From the NCBI RefSeq assembly GCF_012911895.1, contig NZ_JAAXCV010000028.1:124001-188000 (forward strand): a DNA stretch of 64,000 nucleotides, given 5' to 3'. Source of the DNA: Bacillus sp. RO3. GTDB taxonomy: Bacteria > Bacillota > Bacilli > Bacillales > Bacillaceae_B. Shown here piece by piece: positions 1 through 8,083 of this stretch (its first letter is position 1; every line of letters begins with the position of its first letter). A program made the translations under genes and the position numbers. The notes beneath the pieces are model-generated. The model searched no databases. It was not told the origin of the DNA and saw only the letters and a program-made list of their open reading frames with translations.

Positions 1-1229
1 GCGAAGATCCTTCCTTCGCTCACTTGAAGTTGTGGAAAGTCCTCATAATGAAAGACATTCCCTTTCCAGGCGATATCACCAAGCAAACCGATCTTTTCAG
101 CATACTCATCAAGAAGGTGGTCATCCTTATCTGTCAGTTCATTGGCCAAATCCGCAAACGTCCGGTTACAGCTGACGGCAAGACTCGTTTTAATATTGAT
201 ATCTCCGTGGGCCTTCTCTGCACGATCTCCCCGAATATCTTCATCACACGCAAACAACCTGCTTTCATCGGCGATTCCCTCGTCCATGGCTGCAGCCGCA
301 ACAACAGTCTTAAAAACAGAGCCGGGGATTAACGCTTTAAGCATGTAATTCGTTGCCCCACCGCTAAACGGATCACTGCTTTTCATGACAGGCCGGGACA
401 CACTGGCGACAATTTCGCTTTTTTGAATATCAAGAAGCAGAAGCCCTCCTTTTTGGATGCTATACGTATTTGCAACTTCTTCCAAAGCCTGCTGCATCTT
501 CCCATCAATCGTCGTTTTCACATTGAGGGGATAAAAGGGATTGGCAGGGGCAAGGTATTTAACATCAACCCCGAATAAAGGGCCGCCCCTTGCATCCACA
601 TGATAAATCAGTTTCGCTTCCTCTTCTGCTACAAGCCATTCATCAAAGCTTTCTTGAAGGCCTGACACTCCAATTTTCTGATTAGCCCCCTTTACTTTAT
701 CGGGGTAACGCTCATGAAACACATCAGCATTTTCCCCGGTCACACCGATCAGCTGAGAAGCAGGGACTTCATTCCTTCTGAACTTTTTTGTGAGGGCAAA
801 CACCCCCTGTATTTCAAGGGCATTAATTTCGTTCATCTGGCTTTCTGTCAGCTGAAGGGGTTCCTTCCCACCGAATACGATGGGCCCTTTTGCGTGTTCA
901 AGCCTGGATTGAATGGTTCCGGTGGGCACTCCCATGATGCGGGCTACTTCATCTAGAGGCCAGTCCATTTTCTTCAGGAATGGGAACAGCACCAGCACAT
1001 TTTTCTCCTGGTATGTAAGAGCCTCCCCGTTTCGATCGAGGAATTCTCCGCGGCCTTCTTCGATTACCAATTGCTGGGTTCGTTGGGATACACTTTCCTC
1101 GAGGAGATTGATTTTATGTTTAGAATAGGATTCTGTTTGAAATAATTGCAATTGCATCAGCCTACCAGACAAGAGAAAAAAACATAGTAATAGGAAGATG
1201 CTGAGTAACCTGATTCGTTTTCTTTTCAT
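1..1229 (-). CDS. pbpI: Penicillin-binding protein 2-type transpeptidase (PbpI), 3' end outside window
   Basis: This frame is open from an ATG at 1229 to the window edge, giving about 409 N-terminal residues; the C-terminus with the KTG motif is missing. Residues about 6-24 form one hydrophobic membrane anchor. A PBP dimerisation region follows, including a GRGEFLDRNGE stretch near 59. The transpeptidase domain starts around 235 and carries the SxxK motif SVFK at 304-307 (Ser304 predicted nucleophile) and SCN at 353-355. GAGGTGAC lies just upstream of the ATG. Its position next to greA matches B. subtilis pbpI (yrrR), whose product is a peptidoglycan transpeptidase acting outside the membrane. 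The family is clear; the exact symbol rests on synteny. Confidence 0.88.
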   Translation of the reverse strand, partial: MKRKRIRLLSIFLLLCFFLLSGRLMQLQLFQTESYSKHKINLLEESVSQRTQQLVIEEGRGEFLDRNGEALTYQEKNVLVLFPFLKKMDWPLDEVARIMGVPTGTIQSRLEHAKGPIVFGGKEPLQLTESQMNEINALEIQGVFALTKKFRRNEVPASQLIGVTGENADVFHERYPDKVKGANQKIGVSGLQESFDEWLVAEEEAKLIYHVDARGGPLFGVDVKYLAPANPFYPLNVKTTIDGKMQQALEEVANTYSIQKGGLLLLDIQKSEIVASVSRPVMKSSDPFSGGATNYMLKALIPGSVFKTVVAAAAMDEGIADESRLFACDEDIRGDRAEKAHGDINIKTSLAVSCNRTFADLANELTDKDDHLLDEYAEKIGLLGDIAWKGNVFHYEDFPQLQVSEGRIF

Positions 1230-1287
1230 TTTGTCACCTCGTCCCCATTGTTGACGAGTTTTTAGGTAAATAACCTATTTTACCCCA

Positions 1288-1317
1288 TAAAAAAAGAGGC
1301 TCATCTATGAGCCCCTC
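1288..1317 (-). terminator. Intrinsic terminator after greA
   Basis: On the minus strand a GGGGCTCAT/ATGAGCCTC stem with a very short loop is followed by seven T residues. It sits 9 bases after the greA stop codon, between greA and pbpI. Confidence 0.9.
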
Positions 1318-1325
1318 CTGCAAAA

Positions 1326-1802
1326 TCAGCTTACTTCCACAATTTTCACATTCATTTCCCCGCCTGGAGTTTGAACGCTGACTTCTGCGCCTACTTTATG
1401 ACCAAGAAGGCTTTTCGCGATTGGTGAATCATTTGAAATCTTTCCTTCAAATGGATCAGCTTCTGCGCTTCCAACGATCGTGTACGTTTCCTTGTCCCCA
1501 TCCGGCAGTTCAACGAATGTCACTTTTTTACCTAATTGCACTGTATCTGAATTCATATCATCTTCTTGAATGATTTTCGCATTGCGAATCATGTTTTCCA
1601 AAGTGGAAATACGGCCTTCAACAAATGCTTGTTCATCTTTCGCTGCATCGTACTCTGAGTTCTCGGATAAATCCCCGAAGCTTCGAGCAATTTTAATACG
1701 CTCTACTACTTCTTTACGTTTAACCGTTTTCAAATTCTCCAGTTCTTTTTCTAATTTCTCTTTACCTTCTGCTGTCATAGGAAATACTTTTTCTGTACTC
1801 AT
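1326..1802 (-). CDS. greA: Transcription elongation factor GreA
   Basis: GreA enters the RNA polymerase secondary channel and stimulates cleavage of backtracked transcripts. The 158-residue product has the N-terminal antiparallel coiled coil (about 12-75, with the conserved [20 protein letters not shown] stretch and acidic tip) and the C-terminal FKBP-like domain ([25 protein letters not shown]). I place the start at the ATG at 1802, because AAAGGAG lies 11 bases upstream; the in-frame GTG at 1814 overlaps that Shine-Dalgarno sequence. It lies between udk and pbpI as in B. subtilis. Confidence 0.96.
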   Translation of the reverse strand: MSTEKVFPMTAEGKEKLEKELENLKTVKRKEVVERIKIARSFGDLSENSEYDAAKDEQAFVEGRISTLENMIRNAKIIQEDDMNSDTVQLGKKVTFVELPDGDKETYTIVGSAEADPFEGKISNDSPIAKSLLGHKVGAEVSVQTPGGEMNVKIVEVS

Positions 1803-1828
1803 GACCCTCTTCACTCCTTTTTCTATCT

Positions 1829-1847
1829 AAGAGCTTCCCAAGCTCTT
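1829..1847 (-). promoter_or_regulatory. Tight hairpin in the greA leader
   Basis: A perfect 8-bp stem AAGAGCTT/AAGCTCTT with a 3-base loop ends about 12 bases before the greA Shine-Dalgarno sequence. There is no T-run after it, so it is not a standard terminator. A role in mRNA stability or translation control is inference only. Confidence 0.45.
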
Positions 1848-1870
1848 TATGTAACCATCTCGCTGGCTAT

Positions 1871-1925
1871 GTAAAGGTAGGGAATGGAAAGAGGACGATC
1901 CCTCTCTCCATTCCCTGTTTCTTTA
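1871..1925. other. Long inverted repeat between udk and greA
   Basis: GTAAAG-(gt)-AGGGAATGG and CCATTCCCT-(gtt)-CTTTAC flank an inner AGAGG/CCTCT stem, giving an extended hairpin of about 55 bases. It is 54 bases downstream of the udk stop on the minus strand. T-runs are poor on both sides, so it may be a weak or factor-dependent terminator or an mRNA-stabilising hairpin. Confidence 0.55.
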
Positions 1926-1978
1926 CAATGTGGGAAAATGTAAAATCTGTCCTATATGTCTTTATCTATGCTATCGTA

Positions 1979-2614
1979 TTACAAAAATGACTTTTGTTCA
2001 AGAATTGTTTGAATTTTTGTTACCATTAAGTCGATCGCCACATGGTTATGGCCTCCTTCAGGGATGATCACATCTGCATATCGCTTCGTCGGTTCGATGA
2101 ACTGATTATGCATAGGACGAACGACTGTAATGTATTGATCGATGACGGAATCAATGGAACGTCCCCGTTCTTTGATATCGCGCAGCATTCTTCTGATGAT
2201 CCGCAAATCAGCATCAGTATCCACATACAGCTTAATATCCATTAAGTTACGCAATCTTTCATCTTCTAATACTAAAATTCCTTCTAAAATGATGACATCT
2301 TTCGGTTCAACGAGAATGGTATCCTCGGAACGGGTGTGCATTTTGTAATCATATACCGGTTTATCCACGGGTTTATGATCTAAAAGTCCATGGAGATGTT
2401 GAATCAATAGATCATTATCAAAAGCTAACGGATGATCATAATTGGTTTTTAAGCGTTCCTCGAAAGGAAGATTCGATTGATCTTTATAATAATAGTCCTG
2501 CTGCAACATTAAAATCGAATGACCTTGAAATTGTTCATAAATGGCTTTGGTAACACTCGTTTTACCTGAGCCCGATCCTCCTGCTACACCAATCACAACG
2601 GGTTTATGCTTCAT
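1979..2614 (-). CDS. udk: Uridine kinase
   Basis: Udk phosphorylates uridine and cytidine to UMP and CMP with ATP or GTP in pyrimidine salvage. The 211-residue protein has the P-loop GGSGSGKTS at about 11-19, the QQDYYY substrate-binding segment near 38-43, and the family motifs [10 protein letters not shown] and [13 protein letters not shown]. Length fits the family. The Shine-Dalgarno AAAGGAGAA lies inside the 3' end of yrrO, and only 5 bases separate the two genes, so udk is probably cotranscribed with trmR-yrrN-yrrO. Confidence 0.97.
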   Translation of the reverse strand: MKHKPVVIGVAGGSGSGKTSVTKAIYEQFQGHSILMLQQDYYYKDQSNLPFEERLKTNYDHPLAFDNDLLIQHLHGLLDHKPVDKPVYDYKMHTRSEDTILVEPKDVIILEGILVLEDERLRNLMDIKLYVDTDADLRIIRRMLRDIKERGRSIDSVIDQYITVVRPMHNQFIEPTKRYADVIIPEGGHNHVAIDLMVTKIQTILEQKSFL

Positions 2615-2619
2615 AAATA

Positions 2620-3897
2620 TTAGATGTTCTCCTTTCGCATCATGTTATCAGGATATACTCGCTGATGAACCTTGAATTTCACGATTTGTAATGGGTGACG
2701 TGCAACATCAAGCTCATTTCCTTTTTCATCCCACATCTTTTCGACGATTTGAGTGAAGTTTGAGATTTCCGGTCCGAAAAACTCTACCTCCTGCCCTGTT
2801 TTAAAATGGTTTCTCTGCTGCAGGGTAACCATTTGCGTTTCTTCGTCGTAATCCAGGACAAGTCCGACAAATTCATAATTCGTATTTTTCTTATTATGAA
2901 CCCCGAACATTTGCTCTTTATAGCCGGGTACTCCTTCAAAGAATGCAGGAGCTGTATCGCGATTCGCACATTTGTCCAGTTCCGCCAGCCATTCAGGCTG
3001 AATCGTAAAGTGATCGGGATCTTTACAGTATTCGTCAATCACTTTCCTGTATACACTCACGACAGTGGCAACGTAGTGAATCGATTTCATCCGCCCCTCG
3101 ATTTTCAGGCTGTCGATGCCTAAATCGATCATTCTCGGGATGGATTCAACGAGCTTAAGGTCTTTTGGACTCATGGCAAACGGTGCATCTCCTTGGTCGT
3201 ATAGAGGGTTCTCATCCGTTCCGTCACCTTCATATAGATCATAATCCCAGCGGCATGATTGACAGCAGCCGCCACGATTTGAATCCCGGGCGGTCATATG
3301 GTTACTTAATGTACAGCGGCCGGAATAGGCGATACACATCGCCCCATGGATGAAGGTTTCAATTTCGATATCCACTTTTTCTTTCATTTCCCTGATCTCA
3401 TCTCCACTTGCTTCACGCGCCAATACCACACGATCGAGACCTTCTTCTTTCCAGAATTGGACTGCCCTCCAATTCGAGAGGGATTGCTGGGTACTTAAGT
3501 GCACCTCAACCTTTGGTGCTACTCTCCTGCAGGTCTCGATGATAAGTGGATCTGCTACGATGATCCCCGCTACACCTGCATCTTGAAGTCCTCGCAGGTA
3601 GTCTTCCAACCCATCCATATTTTCATTATGGGCATATATATTGGTTGTCACATATATTTTGGCTCCATACTTCCTGGCAAACTCCACCCCTTCTTTCATT
3701 TCCTCAAGGGTAAAATTGCCTGCATTGGATCTCAAGCCATATTCCTGTCCACCAATATAAACAGCATCTGCACCGTAATGTACTGCTATTTTCAATTTTT
3801 CCAGATTACCAGCAGGAGCCAGTAACTCGGGTTTCTTCACAATGACACGTTTTCCATCTACCATCTTGGATATGGGGGTTTTCGCAACCGTGGTCAT
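2620..3897 (-). CDS. yrrO: U32 family tRNA uridine-34 hydroxylation protein (YrrO/TrhP2 type)
   Basis: The 425-residue protein has the U32 signature, beginning [29 protein letters not shown] at about 22-50. It also has a Cys cluster (CIAYSGRC then GGCCQSC at about 188-217) of the type that binds an Fe-S cluster in this family. It was long annotated as a collagenase-like peptidase. In B. subtilis yrrN-yrrO are required for prephenate-dependent formation of 5-hydroxyuridine at the tRNA wobble base (established knowledge). GGAGG precedes the ATG. It follows yrrN by 36 bases and precedes udk. Function is assigned by family and synteny. Confidence 0.93.
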   Translation of the reverse strand: MTTVAKTPISKMVDGKRVIVKKPELLAPAGNLEKLKIAVHYGADAVYIGGQEYGLRSNAGNFTLEEMKEGVEFARKYGAKIYVTTNIYAHNENMDGLEDYLRGLQDAGVAGIIVADPLIIETCRRVAPKVEVHLSTQQSLSNWRAVQFWKEEGLDRVVLAREASGDEIREMKEKVDIEIETFIHGAMCIAYSGRCTLSNHMTARDSNRGGCCQSCRWDYDLYEGDGTDENPLYDQGDAPFAMSPKDLKLVESIPRMIDLGIDSLKIEGRMKSIHYVATVVSVYRKVIDEYCKDPDHFTIQPEWLAELDKCANRDTAPAFFEGVPGYKEQMFGVHNKKNTNYEFVGLVLDYDEETQMVTLQQRNHFKTGQEVEFFGPEISNFTQIVEKMWDEKGNELDVARHPLQIVKFKVHQRVYPDNMMRKENI

Positions 3898-3933
3898 CGT
3901 AACTCCTCCGTTCTGATCAACATCATTTCGTTC

Positions 3934-4863
3934 TTAATACACCGTTTCTTTAAAGAAAAATCCTGTATCCAATGGGCGATTTTTGGGTTGCAAGCGTTTC
4001 GCTTCTTCTAATAGCCTGTCTTTTTCCTCTTCATATAGATCTTCGTCTTCTATACATAAGTCAATGGCCTTACGATAAAGCTTTGTCACTTCAAGCACAT
4101 ACTCTGATGACTTGAGGACCCCGTCGATCTTAAAAGAATCGACTCCCGCCTCAATCATCTCACCCAGTTCATCGACGATGCACATATCGTTCGGACTCAT
4201 AATATGAGTGCCGTTCTCATCTTCATAGATTGGATATTTGTTATGGCGTTCTTCATCATGAAGAAACATATTCCGCTGTTCTTTACGGTTTTCGATTTCC
4301 ATTGCCTTTCCTCTATACTCGAAGTAATGACCGAGTAATGAGCGCTTTGACTGGAACATACAGGTCATACCATGGACCTGCACCTCGATTTCAACCTCAG
4401 CATTGTCTTTCATCTCCACGATTGAATCCATGCTTAATTCCCGGGCAAGAACCGCGCGTTTTGCCCCTTTTCTTCCCCAGTAATTACATGTATACCAATT
4501 GGTGGCAGTCGTTTCAGTATTCCAGTGAAGCGGCATATCAGGAGCCACATCACGGGCAGCCATCAACACAGCAGGATCACCAAATACGATTGCATCCACC
4601 CCTGCATCTTTTAGAAATGCAATATAATCGTCAAGCTCAGAAACTTTATCATTATGAAAAAGAGCGTTCATGGCTACATACACTTTCTTACCGTGTCTGT
4701 GTGCCACCTGGACTGCTTCTTCGACATCTTTCCTGGAAAATTCCCCGGCAAGCCTTAAGCCATACCGCTGTTCCCCGATCATAAAGGCATCTGCCCCTGC
4801 AGCTGCCAGTGGTTCAATATCAGAAGCAGACAAAGGGGTTACGAGTAGTTCTGGTTTTTTCAT
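3934..4863 (-). CDS. yrrN: U32 family tRNA uridine-34 hydroxylation protein (YrrN/TrhP1 type)
   Basis: The 309-residue protein is a shorter paralogue of the downstream gene. It begins KKPELLVTPLSASDIEPLAAAGADAFMIG and retains the U32 barrel motifs (EVEIEVQVHGMTCMFQSKRSLL, DSFKIDGVLKSSEYV). It has fewer cysteines than YrrO. The pair acts in tRNA ho5U34 synthesis in B. subtilis. Its ATG overlaps the stop codon of trmR (ATGA), so the two are translationally coupled. The order methyltransferase-YrrN-YrrO matches the known operon. Confidence 0.92.
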   Translation of the reverse strand: MKKPELLVTPLSASDIEPLAAAGADAFMIGEQRYGLRLAGEFSRKDVEEAVQVAHRHGKKVYVAMNALFHNDKVSELDDYIAFLKDAGVDAIVFGDPAVLMAARDVAPDMPLHWNTETTATNWYTCNYWGRKGAKRAVLARELSMDSIVEMKDNAEVEIEVQVHGMTCMFQSKRSLLGHYFEYRGKAMEIENRKEQRNMFLHDEERHNKYPIYEDENGTHIMSPNDMCIVDELGEMIEAGVDSFKIDGVLKSSEYVLEVTKLYRKAIDLCIEDEDLYEEEKDRLLEEAKRLQPKNRPLDTGFFFKETVY

Positions 4864-5507
4864 GAGCGTTCACCTCTTTTTTTACTGATGGCAATACCGT
4901 CTCCTACTGGTAAAATGCTCGTATCAAAATGCTCATGGTTCATGAGCCATTCATTATAGTTCCTCAGCTTCTTGACCATGTTCCGGATCCTTTTCGGCTC
5001 TATCTCTTCTTTTGCCACAAGTCCCTTGAACAGGACATTGTCCGAATAAACGACACCTTCTTCAGACAGCATTCCGGAGTATAGTTCGAAGAATTTAAGG
5101 TATTGTCCCTTTGCCGCATCAATAAAGATGGCATCAAATGGACCATGCTTTGCCACTTCATCTCCAAGCTCCAGGGCATCACCGAATAGAGTGACGATTC
5201 GCTCACCCTCAACTGATCGAGAGAGGAAATCCCGGGCTGCTTCGAACCTTTCTTCGTCACGTTCCAGGGTGATAATCGTTGAGTGGGGAAGAGAATCTGC
5301 CATTCTCAGGGCGGAATAGCCAATTGCCGTTCCGATTTCAAGAACCCTCTTAGGCTGTTGAATCCTTAACATCCCCAGGAGAGCTTCAATCCCGACAAGT
5401 TCCATAATGGGAACATGATGGATTTCTGCATACCTCTCCATTTCAGCAAGCAAAGGGGGGCGTTCTTTCACGATTGATTCTATATAGTGAATTACTTGTT
5501 CGTCCAT
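4860..5507 (-). CDS. trmR: tRNA 5-hydroxyuridine methyltransferase TrmR (YrrM)
   Basis: This is an O-methyltransferase of the class I Rossmann fold, 215 residues. The SAM-binding segment is VLEIGTAIGYSALRMA at about 55-70; DAIFIDAAKGQYLKFFE carries the acidic and Lys residues typical of metal-dependent O-methyltransferases. In B. subtilis TrmR (YrrM) converts ho5U34 to mo5U34 in tRNA. Position directly before yrrN-yrrO, which make the substrate modification, supports the same role. GTGAGGC lies 8 bases before the ATG. Confidence 0.92.
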   Translation of the reverse strand: MDEQVIHYIESIVKERPPLLAEMERYAEIHHVPIMELVGIEALLGMLRIQQPKRVLEIGTAIGYSALRMADSLPHSTIITLERDEERFEAARDFLSRSVEGERIVTLFGDALELGDEVAKHGPFDAIFIDAAKGQYLKFFELYSGMLSEEGVVYSDNVLFKGLVAKEEIEPKRIRNMVKKLRNYNEWLMNHEHFDTSILPVGDGIAISKKRGERS

Positions 5508-5534
5508 ACATAAGCCTCACGATCATGATCATAA

Positions 5535-5564
5535 ATAATGGGGTAACGAATCTTTATCAGACAA
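5535..5564 (-). promoter_or_regulatory. Candidate sigma-A promoter for trmR-yrrN-yrrO-udk
   Basis: TTGTCT (5559-5564) and CATTAT (5535-5540) are separated by 18 bases on the minus strand, 28 bases before the trmR ATG. It follows the mltG hairpin, so it fits an operon start. Confidence 0.45.
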
Positions 5565-5664
5565 CATGAAAAGAAGAAAGCTACTATGAGCTTTCCACTT
5601 TCACACACATTTTCATAAAGATAACGCCCGAATATAAAAATAACTTGTACTATTTTACCACATA

Positions 5665-5698
5665 GAGAAGAGGAAAGCGAATATTTCTTTCCTCTTCC
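5665..5698 (-). terminator. Hairpin after mltG, probable weak terminator
   Basis: GAAGAGGAAAG and CTTTCCTCTTC form an 11-bp stem starting 8 bases after the mltG stop. The following sequence TCTATG is a poor T-run, so termination may be partial. Confidence 0.55.
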
Positions 5699-5705
5699 CA
5701 TCATA

Positions 5706-6836
5706 CTATTCTTCTTTGTTTGTGATATACTTCTCCTTTTTCTCATTATGCTCCTCTAAGGTTTCAGAATAATAAACGGAGCCATTGGCAGATGCAAGGA
5801 AGTAAAAATACGCTGTATCTTCTGGCTGCAATGCAGCTTCAATGGAAGAAACTCCTGCGTTTGCGATCGGACCCGGAGGCAGACCTTTCACTTTATAGGT
5901 GTTATAAGGAGAATCCACTTCAAGATCTTTATATAAGGTCCTGCTCTTATGCTCGCCTAATGCATAAAGGACCGTTGGATCCGTTTGAAGGGGCATACCT
6001 TCATCAAGACGATTATAGAAGACACTCGAGATTTTTCCTCTGTCCGCTTTTTCTGTTGCTTCTTCTTCTATGAGGGAAGAAAGGGTAAGAAGCTCATGGG
6101 CCGAAAACTCTTTATCTGCCATCGCTCCCTCATATTGAACGAGTACCTCGTTCGTTTGTGCGATCATCTTGGTTAGGATCGCTTCTAAAGATGGTTTCTT
6201 CTCATAGTAAGGGTACGTAGCAGGATATAGATATCCTTCTAACGGACGTTTAATTTCATCCTTTAAGATTTCATCAGTTATCAGTGCCGGATATTCCTGT
6301 TTTAATTGCTCGATCCATTTCTTATCTTCTAATTTTTTTTCGATTTCCTCTTTATTATACGGAGACTTATCAGCGATGATTGCTGCAATCTGATCTAATT
6401 GAAGTCCCTCGGGTATGGTAATCTTGAATTCTGCTTTTCTCATTACTTTTCCCGTTTTTAAGCTGTTCACAATTTCTTTCAGAGTCATAGAAGGTGTCAG
6501 GTCATAAGAGCCCGCCTGGAACCCTGATTCATTATTGAATTTCACATAGTATTTAAAGATGGTGGAATTCTTGACGATCCCTTCTTCCTCAAGAATGTCC
6601 CCAATGGAAGTCACCCCGGATCCGATAGGTATCTCTACGTTTACCGGGTTCGTATTATCGGGATCGACGGGCTTTAGTGCTGAATTCACATAAAGGTACC
6701 CTCCGATGGCCGTTCCCCCGATTATGATGACAAGGCAGAGAAGGACAAGACCGACTATTTTTCTGATGACCTTTGCCTCTTCTTGTCTCTCAAGCAGTTT
6801 CTTCATAAGCGTTTCTTTTATATTGTTTTTATCCAA
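5706..6836 (-). CDS. mltG: Endolytic murein transglycosylase MltG
   Basis: MltG (YceG family) cleaves nascent glycan strands at the membrane and helps set their length. The 376-residue protein has a short cytoplasmic N-terminus, one transmembrane helix at about 24-50, a LysM-like stretch (VEIPIGSGVTSIGDILEEEGIV), and the catalytic domain with SLIEEEA, where the central Glu matches the family's catalytic residue. YNRLDEGMPLQTDPTVLYALG follows. The start is a TTG at 6836, with AAGGGGG 10 bases upstream. An internal ATG lies 10 codons later but has no Shine-Dalgarno sequence of similar strength. Confidence 0.94.
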   Translation of the reverse strand: MDKNNIKETLMKKLLERQEEAKVIRKIVGLVLLCLVIIIGGTAIGGYLYVNSALKPVDPDNTNPVNVEIPIGSGVTSIGDILEEEGIVKNSTIFKYYVKFNNESGFQAGSYDLTPSMTLKEIVNSLKTGKVMRKAEFKITIPEGLQLDQIAAIIADKSPYNKEEIEKKLEDKKWIEQLKQEYPALITDEILKDEIKRPLEGYLYPATYPYYEKKPSLEAILTKMIAQTNEVLVQYEGAMADKEFSAHELLTLSSLIEEEATEKADRGKISSVFYNRLDEGMPLQTDPTVLYALGEHKSRTLYKDLEVDSPYNTYKVKGLPPGPIANAGVSSIEAALQPEDTAYFYFLASANGSVYYSETLEEHNEKKEKYITNKEE

Positions 6837-6905
6837 AGCTCTATTTCCCCCTTTCGAGCAAAAAAGCGGGTTATCCGTTGTGTATCATTCGACATCATCT
6901 CCACT

Positions 6906-6933
6906 ATTATACAATATTTTGCACAAAGTGAAA
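6906..6933 (-). promoter_or_regulatory. Candidate promoter for mltG
   Basis: An extended -10 TTGTATAAT (core 6906-6911) with a weak -35 TTTCAC (6928-6933) at 16 bases lies about 70 bases before the TTG start. It directly follows the terminator of the yrzB operon. Confidence 0.5.
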
Positions 6934-6982
6934 CAGGGACCTGCAAAAAGGTGAATTTTTTGTCCCTTTTTGTAGGTCCCTG
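6934..6982 (-). terminator. Terminator after the yrzL-ruvX-yrzB operon
   Basis: CAGGGACCTGCAAAAAGG and its near-exact inverted copy CCCTTTTTGTAGGTCCCTG form a long stem. The arms contain the A- and T-runs. It lies 26 bases after the yrzB stop. Confidence 0.75.
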
Positions 6983-7008
6983 TCTGATATAACCATATGA
7001 TTTACTGC

Positions 7009-7299
7009 TTATTCAGCATCTTCTTCTTCATCTAAGAATGTGTTTAACATTTCTTCGATCATGTCCCACTCTTCTTCTGTTTCAATCGGCTTTAATTCGC
7101 CTTCCTCCCCTTCATCACCCGGAAGGAACGCTGATGCATGGATTTCAATTTCTTCTTCGTCGTTTTCATCTGCTCCAAGCGGATAATATAGGACATAAGA
7201 TTTCCCGAATTTATCTGATTCAAACGTGAAAAGAACCTCGCATAATTGTTCATTTCCTTGTTCGTCAACTACTGTAATTTGTTTTTCTCCGTGTTCCAT
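7009..7299 (-). CDS. yrzB: DUF1292 family protein YrzB
   Basis: A 96-residue acidic protein of the DUF1292 family. It is recognised by [20 protein letters not shown], the [17 protein letters not shown] core and a Glu/Asp-rich tail. No biochemical function is established for the family. I choose the ATG at 7299 (MEHGEKQ), 7 bases after GAGGTG; another ATG two codons upstream is too close to it. It forms the conserved trio yrzL-ruvX-yrzB. Confidence 0.92.
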   Translation of the reverse strand: MEHGEKQITVVDEQGNEQLCEVLFTFESDKFGKSYVLYYPLGADENDEEEIEIHASAFLPGDEGEEGELKPIETEEEWDMIEEMLNTFLDEEEDAE

Positions 7300-7313
7300 G
7301 AACATTCACCTCA

Positions 7314-7730
7314 TTATTTTTGACTGTCAAGATATCCTTGAAGGATCATCATTGCAGCCATTTTATCGATCACTTTCTTACGTTTCTTCCTGCTTACATC
7401 TGCTTCTAAGAGGACTCGCTCGGCTGCCATGGTACTCAGCCGCTCATCCCAATATTTAACGGGGAGGGACAATTCTTCATGAACCAACTCTCCGTAAGCT
7501 TTGGATGCTTCCCCACGGGGACCGATGGAATTATTCATGTTTTTAGGTAATCCCACTACTACGGTTTCCACCTGGTATTGTTCCGCCAATTCCTTTATTC
7601 GGTCGATACGGAACACACCCTGGCCTTCGTCGATCTTAATCGTTTCAATTCCCTGAGCGGTCCAGCCGAGCTCATCGCTGATCGCGACTCCCACTGTTTT
7701 AGAGCCTACATCTAAACCCATTACACGCAT
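7314..7730 (-). CDS. ruvX: Holliday junction resolvase-like nuclease RuvX (YqgF family)
   Basis: A 138-residue RNase H-fold protein. Its N-terminal [19 protein letters not shown] carries the first catalytic Asp. [20 protein letters not shown] and the [11 protein letters not shown] segment carry the later acidic residues. The family (YrrK in B. subtilis, YqgF in E. coli) is linked to 16S rRNA 5' processing and proposed junction resolution. GAGGG sits 7 bases before the ATG, immediately after yrzL. Confidence 0.95.
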   Translation of the reverse strand: MRVMGLDVGSKTVGVAISDELGWTAQGIETIKIDEGQGVFRIDRIKELAEQYQVETVVVGLPKNMNNSIGPRGEASKAYGELVHEELSLPVKYWDERLSTMAAERVLLEADVSRKKRKKVIDKMAAMMILQGYLDSQK

Positions 7731-7733
7731 GTA

Positions 7734-8000
7734 TTATCCCTCTTTATGCTGTTTCAAATACGATTTGACTAATTCTTCGATGATTTCATCACGTTCTAAA
7801 CGGCGGATGATATTTCTGGCATCTTGATGTCTTGGAATGTAAGCCGGATCTCCAGATAATAAGTATCCTACGATTTGATTGATCGGATTGTATCCTTTTT
7901 CCTGCAGAGCATCATGAACCTGTAAGAGCACTTCCTTCACGTCATGTTCGAACGGCTCCTCTGAAAAATCAAACCGCATCGTTTTGTCAAAAGAACTCAT
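7734..8000 (-). CDS. yrzL: IreB family regulatory phosphoprotein YrzL (DUF965)
   Basis: An 88-residue member of the IreB/DUF965 family ([54 protein letters not shown]). In Enterococcus, IreB is a substrate of the Ser/Thr kinase IreK and a negative regulator of cephalosporin resistance; the role in Bacillus is not settled. Start chosen at the ATG at 8000, because GAGAGGTG covers the GTG that would give a start three codons earlier. Confidence 0.93.
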   Translation of the reverse strand: MSSFDKTMRFDFSEEPFEHDVKEVLLQVHDALQEKGYNPINQIVGYLLSGDPAYIPRHQDARNIIRRLERDEIIEELVKSYLKQHKEG

Positions 8001-8083
8001 TTTTAGCACCTCTCTTTAGGCTTGTCTTTTTGACAACCGAATTGTTAATCGTTACCTACATTGTACACCACTTTAACAAGGAG

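Noticed and set aside
4230-4784. 184-residue plus-strand open frame
   Set aside because: It is antisense to yrrN, has no Shine-Dalgarno sequence and reads as no protein family.
3934-4863. Collagenase or secreted protease function for the U32 proteins
   Set aside because: No signal peptide is present, and the operon with trmR fits the known tRNA uridine hydroxylation role.
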